Below, piece after piece: positions 37,401 through 46,400 of a DNA stretch of 64,000 nt. Origin of the DNA: Saururus chinensis. Taxonomy: Eukaryota; Streptophyta; Magnoliopsida; Piperales; Saururaceae. The stretch is from positions 52,075,351 through 52,139,350 of the forward strand of contig CP141140.1 in assembly GCA_035235625.1 (NCBI GenBank), written 5' to 3'. Numbering within the stretch: the first letter of the stretch is position 1; every line of letters starts with the position of its first letter. The notes under the pieces are model-generated. The model was not told the origin of the DNA, searched no databases, and saw only the letters and a program-made list of their open reading frames with translations. A program made the translations under genes and the position numbers.

Positions 37401-40400
37401 GTTAGTGCTGAAAGTAGTTATTGTCGTGCTGATTCAATCAGCATGAAATAGCACTGATTTAATATAGTTTTAGCACTGGGAATAAAGTCAAACTAGCAAC
37501 TCGGATAAAGCGTTTGAATAGTACCTATACTCTTAGAAGGCAAGTTAATGGGGAAAGTATTGGATAACTAAACATAAAATCAAAGAAAACATTTATTCCA
37601 AAATCATCCATATTGCTATTTAGATTGATCCTCAGAAATCATTTTTTTAAGAATGTTTTAGTAAATTTGGCCGCTTTTTGCCTTCAGTATTCTGATAGTT
37701 CTTTAAACAGCCTTGCTGAAATCAAGGCATCCAAATTCATCAGGAATTTCTGCTAGCAAACTCCTGCATGATAAAAGGCCTATCATAATGTAAGTGATTA
37801 TGAAAGTTAAGCAACAATTGCTTTCGGTGTTCTTGCTTCCTAAAACTGAAAAAATGCCTGCACCTGTTTTTTTAATTCTGATAGCAGCAGCATTTGATTC
37901 ATGTCAATCATATTCTGCATCTATTAGGCTAGAAGCTTTACCCTGACCAAAACCTGTTGATGCACTCTGATAATATCCACAAACTTTTCTGAATCTTCTT
38001 TATGCTAAGTTGGCCTTCTTAGTGTTTGACAGATGTATCATAACTGGCAATGGAGGTAGTTCATACTGTTATCTTGGACGACCATGGGGACCATTTGGAA
38101 GGGTGGTCTTTGCATACACATGGATGGATGCATGCATTAATCCTGCTGGGTGGAATAACTGGAACAAGCCTGAAAATGAGCGAACTGCATGTTTTTATGA
38201 ATACAGGTACTTACAATAGACTAATAATCATCTATTATTAGATAAAGTTTTATTGAACTTTATGGAGTTAGCAATTAATTATTTCTATAATTAAAGAGCT
38301 CCTTCTCAGAAATTCAATCTAACGGTATCATCAATTTCTCCGCAAAAATGCAATTTAAGTTTGCCAATTTGCCTTAAACCTACGAGATCAACACCAATTA
38401 TCATCAGTTTAGAACTCATTTTTTAATCTTTTTTTAGATATCTACTGCTAATTTCTTGGAAAGCTGAAGTTAAAATTGCCAAAGATAATTCAAATCATAG
38501 ACATGGAGTTTCTTGAATTTTTTTACATATCTGTGAAGTTGGCAATCTCTGTGGTTTTTTTTTGTGAAAAGGAGATAGAAAGAGAATGTTGCAGAAGCAA
38601 AGTTGTTGACTGCTTTTTGCATGGTGTCCTATATGACGGTAGGACCAAAATTGATGGAGAGGGGTATTCTAGTCCTTTCAACCTGTCACAGGTTGTAACA
38701 GATTAATATAGTCCAATTCTATTTTAAGAGCATGTTCCAGTTGTTTATTCCTCCATATGGTTGAAAGGGGCATTTCTGTCCAGGCCTTTAGAGAACCTCC
38801 AGTCAGTGTAAATGGGAAGGGTAATCTTGTCATTTTGATCACAGTTTGTTACACTGTCAGAGATGGTTACTCCAGAGAGGATAAGTAGTGGGGGAAAAGG
38901 GGAGTAAGGACAGCAGATTGAAATTTGAATGTATTCTTCCTGAAATTTCCTTTCTTTGCTCATGGATTTGAGCTGCGAACTGTGGATTCAGCTCTTCTGT
39001 TTTCTTTGTAAACTTTCATGGATTTGAAGGTAGACTTGCTTGTGGATTCAAGCTTGTAAAGCTCTGTATGCTCATAAGATTAATAAAGATCAGTCACCTT
39101 CCTCTTCCATTTGTTTCTTGTTTACTGTTCTATTATACTTTCTGCTGGTTGTGTTGCTTCATTGCTGTTCCTTCCATTTTCACTGCATCAAATTGGCACC
39201 GTCTGTGGGAAACCAAAGAGGGTCTTCCATGGCTGCTCCACCTCCCACAGAAGCATCTTCACTACAGTCAATTGTGGAGTTACTTCAGCAACAAGCCCAA
39301 ACGCAGCAGCAGATGCAATCACATCTCCAACAGCTCTTGCTGCTCCTTCCTCCACCACCATCAGTTGCTGGAACATCTTCTGGACCGGACCTGAGGCCAG
39401 TGGCGGAAGTAGACAGGAGATTTTTGCCAGGCTTGGAGCACCACTTGCCAGTTGAAAGGGGAGCTCCACCACTGCGGCCAGGTGCACCACCCCAAGGGTC
39501 GTGCTACTAGGTATATTGCTGGCGAAATCTCATGCAGACCCAGGAGCAGTTGATGGAACACGAGCCAGGACATCCTGCATTTGGTGGAAGAGCAAATGGA
39601 TTTCCGTGAGGTGAAAGATAGCTGATGGGTGGCTTGTACGCTGGCAGAAACTACCAGGGGAGAGACCCACCTTCCTGCAACAGAATCCAATTGGAATACC
39701 TGTGAATCATCGAGCTCCAGTAGGACGAATTATGCTCCAACAAGATGAGTCCAATGAGGATGAAGAAGAACCATATATGCTGGTTGGAGTTAATGACAGA
39801 GCCTACTTTCACTTTAAACCTAAGCTGGAACTCCCAAATTTTAATTGACAGATGAGCATTGAAGAATTTCTAGACTGGTTGTTTGAAGTATAGAATTATT
39901 TTGAAGTGATGGAAGTGCCCGATGTGGTGAAGGTGAAGCTGGTTTCTTGTAAATTAAAGAAGGGAGCTGCAGCTTGGTGGAATCAGTTGCAAATCAACCG
40001 ATTACAGCTTGGGAAACATCCTCTTCAATCCTGCCATGCATGAAGCAGTGGTTGAGGAACTAATTCCTTCCCATTAACTATGAGCAAATGTTGTTCAAGC
40101 AGTATCAAGACTGCCGGCAAGGAAATGAGACTGTTTCAGAGTATTTGGAAAACTTCCAAAGGTTGTGAGCAAGGAATAATATTGTTAAGTCAGAGGCACA
40201 AAAGATAACTCAATTTACAAGTGGATTGAAGTTTACTTTGCAGGAAAAATTGGCCAGCCACTCCCTTAACTCTCTTTTAGAAGCTACTCAAATTTCCCTT
40301 AGGCATAAGAGTTTTGCTAAGAGGAGTACAAGGAGAGGGGGGTTTATTTCAAGGAATACTAGTGAAGGAGGGTCTAACTATAAGCAGAAACAAGTAGTAA

Positions 40401-43400
40401 ATGAATACTCCTTTCAAAAATTTGGCAAGAATGAAGTTGCTCGTAATTCCTATAGAGCTACTGCCCCAACTTCCAAACCTGGACCTGCTCAAGCTACAAA
40501 CTCTAATTTCTTTATTTGCGACAAGTGTAGAAAACCGAGACACACCTCAAGTGGCTGCCCTTTCAAAAAATCTGCCCTTACCACAGTTGTGATCACAGTT
40601 TAAGATATTATCGATGCTGAAATTGCAGAGACAGTGGAGGAACTTGTGGAAAGGGTATATAGAGCTGAAGATGAGCACATGGAATAGCAAGCTGAGTTAC
40701 TAGTGCTAAGAAGGATCTTGGTTTCCACTAAACAAGTTGAAGATTTACAAAGAAACAAGTTCACCAACACCGGGACTATACAAAACAAGGTATGTAAGGT
40801 GATTATTGTTGGAGGAAGTACTGGGAATTTCATAGCTAAATTAATCATTTAGCAGCTTAATCTTCCCACCGAGAAGCATCCTAAACCCTACTCCCTAGGG
40901 TGGATCAAGGAGATAGGGGGAATCAAAGTGGAGGAGCAATGTAAGGTACCATTTTCTAGAAAGTACTAATTAGCTAATATTGTTTGTGATATTATTGAGA
41001 TGGATGTATGCCAACTATTGGGGAGGCCTTGGCAATTTGATGTGCAAACCATACATGATGGAAGGGAAAACACCCATTCATTCAAGCAACAAGGAAATAA
41101 AAGTGATCCTCATGGCTAGCAAGCCAACTGATGTTAAAAGATGCAAAGAGAAGCTAAACTCTACTGATCCACACAAGGATTTGCAGCCAAAATCCAGCAA
41201 AGGCCACTTTATTGATGACTAAAAACTGCAAAGACCTAACCGCCACTAAAGTTGTATATTTATTGATTAACAAGGCTGAAGAGTAAGTGTAGAAAACTGA
41301 GATTAAAAGTCACCCACTGCAAGTTCAATCCCTCTTAGAGAAGTATAAGCAGTTGGTCATCGAAGAACTCCCCTTAGACCTGCCTCCCATGAGAGAAATT
41401 CAGCATCAAATAGACCTAATTCTGGGATTTAGCCTCCCACACTTGCCTCACTATTGCATGAGCCCAGCTGAGCATGTCGAATTGCAAAGGCAGGTAGAGG
41501 ACTTATTGCAAAAGGATTGATTAAGGAGAGCCGTAGCCCATGTGTGGTTTCGGCCTTATTAGTGCTCAAGAAGGATAGCGTGGATAGCCGGGCTATTAAG
41601 AAAATTACTATCAAGTATAAGTTTCTAATACCTAGGCTTGATGATATGTTGGATATGTTGACCGGTGCTACCGTTTTCTCCAAGATTGATCTTCGAAGTG
41701 GATATCACTAAATCAAGTTGAGGAGCGGGGATGAGTAAAAAATGGCCTTCGAGACAAGGGAAGGCCTATATGAATGGCTAGTGATGCTCTTTGGTTTATC
41801 TAATGCGCCTAATACCTTCACGAGGCTCATGACTCAAGTGTTGAAACCATTATTGGGAAAATCGGCTGTGGTCTATTTTGATGACATATTAGTGTATGGC
41901 AAGGGTGAGGAACAACATGCACAATAGTTGGTTGAAGTTTTTGAAGTGCTCCAACATCATTCTTTGTACATAAATCGAAAAAAGTACTCTTTAACCAACC
42001 AGCTGGTGTTCTTGGGGTATGTGGTCAGTTCCAAAGGTATTCAAGTGGACCAAAGTAAGATAGAAGCCATACAAAATTGGTCCACTAAAATCAGCAAGTA
42101 AGGTATGCAGTTTGCATGGTTTGGCCACCTTTGACCGCAGATTTATCAAACATTTCAGCACCATAGCATGCCTTTTGACTGAGTGTATGAAAAATGACTG
42201 CTTTGTGTGGTCCCAAGCAACTCAAGATAGCTTTAAACGGCTGAAAGAAAGACTTACCCAATCTTCGGCACTTGCCCTCCCTGATTTTAACAAGACCTTT
42301 GAGGTTGAGTATGATGCATCTGGAGTGGGCACAGGGGTTGTCTTAATATAAGAGGGTAGGCCAATCTCCTATTTTAGTGCAAAGCTAAATTATATAAGGA
42401 GGAAATGGTCAGCCTCCAAGCTGGAACTATTTGCTTTGATCCAAGCCTTGAAACATTCAAGGCATTACTTAGTGTTTAAAGAGTTTGTCTTGCACATGGG
42501 TCATGATTCCTTGAGGCATTTGCAAAGTCAAACAAAGGTGGACAGGTTGTTTGCTACGTAGATATGTGAGCTACAAGATTATACCTTTATTATCAAGCAT
42601 AGGTCCGGCACAATGAACAAGGCAGCTAATTCCTTGAGTCGAAGGGTGACCCTTCTCACTACCTTAAGGACTGAAAACTTGGATTTTGATTGCTTAAAAG
42701 AGCTCCACTCCAATGACAAAGAGCTGAGAGACATTTGGGGGTTGTGCTCTTAAAGCAACCAGCCGGTCCAAGACTATCATCTTGCGGAGGGTTACTTATA
42801 CAAAGGTAATTAGCTGTGTATTCCCTCTGCTTCTATCCGCCAACAACTTATTAAGGAATTGCATAGTGAGGGACTAACTAGACACTTCGGCAAAGATAAA
42901 TTATTACCCTTTTCAAAGAAAGGTATCATTTGCCAACTCTTTCAAGGGATGTTCAGTAATTTATTCAGCAATATTACACATGCCAACAAGCCAAGGGAAC
43001 CTCACAAAATACTGGGCTCTATACCCCTTTACTTATTCCTTACCTGCGAAAGGATGATATCTCTATAAATTTTGTCCTTGGGCTGCCTAGGACTCAAAGG
43101 AGGGTGGATTCCTTCGTTGTGGTGATGGATAGGTTCTCGAAGATGACTCATTTTGTGCCATATAAAAAGGCATCCGATGCCTCACATGTGGCTGCACTAT
43201 TCTTCAAAGAAATAATGAGAATTCATAGGTTGCCAAAGTTGGTTACATCGAATTGGGATAGCAAGTTGCCAAGTCACTTTTGGCGGTCGATATGGAAGAG
43301 ATTGGACACTTCTTTACAATTCAGTAGCACTAGTCACCCCTAAAGTGATGGCCAAACTGAAGTGGTCAACTGAACTCAGGAAACTTGTTGAGAAGCCTCA

Positions 43401-46400
43401 TGGGTGATGCTCCTAAGCAATGTGACTTAGTTCTTTCACAAGCTAAATTTGGCTTTAACTCCACACCCAACAGCTCCACTAGCAAGGTACCTTTTGAAAT
43501 CCTATATGGGTTCATTCCCCGCCACACATTGAATTTAGTTTAGCTGTCTAAACAATTGGGAGAACCAAGCACAACTTATAAAACTGTTCAAGACCTGATT
43601 TCAGTCCATCAAACAATCCGGCAACATTTACTTGATGCCACAGCTCAATACAAAGCTTTAGTTGATAATAAGAAAAGGCAAAAACTGTTTCAAGTGGGAG
43701 ACTATTTTAATGGTTTTTCTACAAAAGGAAAGACTTCCTATTGGCCACCACAACAAGCTCACACCATGGAAAGTATGTCCATTTCAAAATTTGCAATGCA
43801 TCAATGAGAATGCCTATGTAGTCGACCTCCCTGCTCATTACAACATATCCAAAACATTCAATGTATCAGATCTGTCCACTTATTTTGGTCCAATCCATCT
43901 AGAAATTGCTGGCACACAAGCCTTCTTGCTCAAGGACGAGCTTATTTTGGGAGAGAGGGACGGCTGTAGAGGGGTATTCTAGTCCTTTCAACCTGTCACA
44001 GGTTGTCACAGATTAATATAGTCCAATTCTATTTTAATAGCATGTTCCAGCTGTTTACTCCTCCGTAAGGTTGAAAGGGGTATTTCTGTCCAGGCCATTA
44101 GAGAACCTCCGGTCAGTGTAAATGGGAAGGGTGATTTTGTCATTTTGATCACAGTTTGTTACACTGTCAGGGACGGTAACTCCAGAGAGGATAAGTAGTG
44201 GGGGAAAAGGGGAGTAAGGACAGCAGATTGAAATTTGAATGTATTCTTCCAGAAATTTCCTTTGTTTGCTCATAGATTTGACCTGCAAACTGTGGATTCA
44301 GTTTTTCTGTTTCTTTGTAAACCTTTGTGGATTTGAAGGTAGACTTGCTTGTGGATTCAAGCTTGTAAAGCTCTGTATGTTCAGAAGATCAATAAAGATC
44401 AGTCAACTTCCTCTTCCATTTGTTTCTTGTTTACTGTTCGATTATACTTTCTGCTGGTTGTGTGTTGCTTCATTACTGTTCCTTCATCAAAAAGTGAAAA
44501 CTAGATCATGTAAGATAGTGCTTTTATGCAAATTTGCCAGGAAGTTACCATGCAATACATTTGTGTGTAGGCTCACATGTAATGCAACTTACCCCCTCCG
44601 ATCTGTTCATAAAAATTACAGAGACACAAGTCAGGATACAAGCCATTGTTTACAGAGACCTGAATCTTTGCATGATATGATAACATGAAGTAGCATCAGT
44701 TTGTCATTGATTTAAATAATTCGGAGCATTAAATCCATATAAGAAAATAATAATTGCAATAGTAACAAGGAATTGTGTAATGAAAACACAATCATTACAT
44801 AAGTGTCACAAACACTTTTCAAGGTGTGATAATGGTGTTCATTGTTCTTGCTTTTCATCAAATTTTTATACAAATCTTGATGACATTTAAAAACATGATG
44901 AAGACATGTTTTGGATTCAAACCCCTGAACTTTGGATTAATAAAATATATGATCAAAGGCTTAGAACGCTCATCTACAACTTGTCTGTGATGGTCTATTT
45001 AGGTCTATTTACATTCAAAGAATAAATTTCTAATACTTGATGAGAAATCCCTTTCTACTCTTCCCCCAAAGCACTTAACAATCTTTACTAACTCTCCAAG
45101 TATTTCCAAAGACATGGAGTGAGGAAACAAGGGGTCTAATTGTGTTTGATGAGGGAAAATCACTTTTTTTTTATGAAGGGAAAATCGTTTGAATTGGTCT
45201 TTTTCTGTACGTAGATCGCAATTTGAAACAAAGTTGCCGCAAAAACTTGAGCTATTAAGGAACAGCCCAGCAATGTATATCAAGCCCAAACCGGAGATGG
45301 GGGTAGATAGTTAGACAAATTATCCAACACCACTCTGCATGGGCAAGCACGATTTAACATATGCAAGTGTTAACATATGCAAGTGCTTGCATGTGCACAT
45401 GCAGAGAGCAAGGCAGGGATTGAAACCTGGACTTCCTACATCTGATACCATGTTAGAAACTAAGTTTCTTCAAAAGCTCGTGCTGTTAAGAAATGACCCA
45501 ACCTTGTATAACAAGCCCCCTACTGGCTCAAAGAGACCAATTCTGACAGATAGATTATATAACAGAAACTGGCACCAGTTCATCATTTACTATTGCCATT
45601 AACTGGCTTAGCAGTTGATCAGCCTGTTGGCTATATTTACACAGCCAAAGTCCACAAAAAATGCAAGTCAATTATATATGAAATTCCTTAACTACACGTG
45701 GTCCCACTTAAAGAAATATTTCTGTTGTTTAGGCCTAGAGTGGTGATAAGTGGGAGGACTCGATGCTTGCATTAGCAAGTGGGAGGGGGACTTGAATATG
45801 CAGGATCAATCCATCTTAGTAATGGCCAAAATTTTCTCGTTGACCTAACAAATTCCCTGTAGGAAGATAAAATGGTTATTGGATAAATTGTCATTTATAG
45901 AAGCTGTGGCCACAATTAATTGTTTGACTAATGTTGCTTCTTCCAAGACATGTGGTATGTTCCTTAAAAAAAATAAAAGTTTCAAGGTACGTGGTGAGAA
46001 TGGTATAAATAGTTTTCCTCAACCACCCGTGGGCCTTAACTATGGGATTGTTAGACTATTCTGATTTGATACAATTATTTTTTTATATAAATGGTAAATC
46101 CTATTTTTTGTGCTAGTATGATAAGTGTCACCCTGGGAGTCTTAGACTTTGATGGAAATATTGAGGGAAACAAGATATTACGTATAGTCAGATCCACTAT
46201 GGTGAAGCTAGAACACGATTTATAATCTTGTAAACAAGGTTCGCAATATCTTTTATTAGAACTATATCAGTGACCTAAAGATAGCATAGTTCGGATATAT
46301 ATCTGTGACCTAAAGATAGGATATATTGCCGATTTCGGAAAAAAAAAATCAGCTACCCAAAAATGTTTTCATAAGTATCGTGTTAATCAAATCATATATT

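Larger units (their letters stand above)
38655..44486 (+). mobile_element. Ty3/gypsy retrotransposon D, sense in intron 5, dead
   Basis: LTRs at 38655-39187 and 43975-44486 enclose gag-pol in Ty3/gypsy order on the plus strand. The primer-binding site is ATTGGCACCGTCTGTGGG (39191 onward), different from the tRNA-Met sites of elements A and B. A target duplication is not evident: ATTGA is at the left, but the right end is slightly shortened. Because it is in sense, its LTR poly(A) signals lie in the PME31 transcript orientation. Confidence 0.88.

Noticed and set aside
39188-39690. Minus frames of about 100 codons
   Set aside because: Antisense shadows of the element D gag start.
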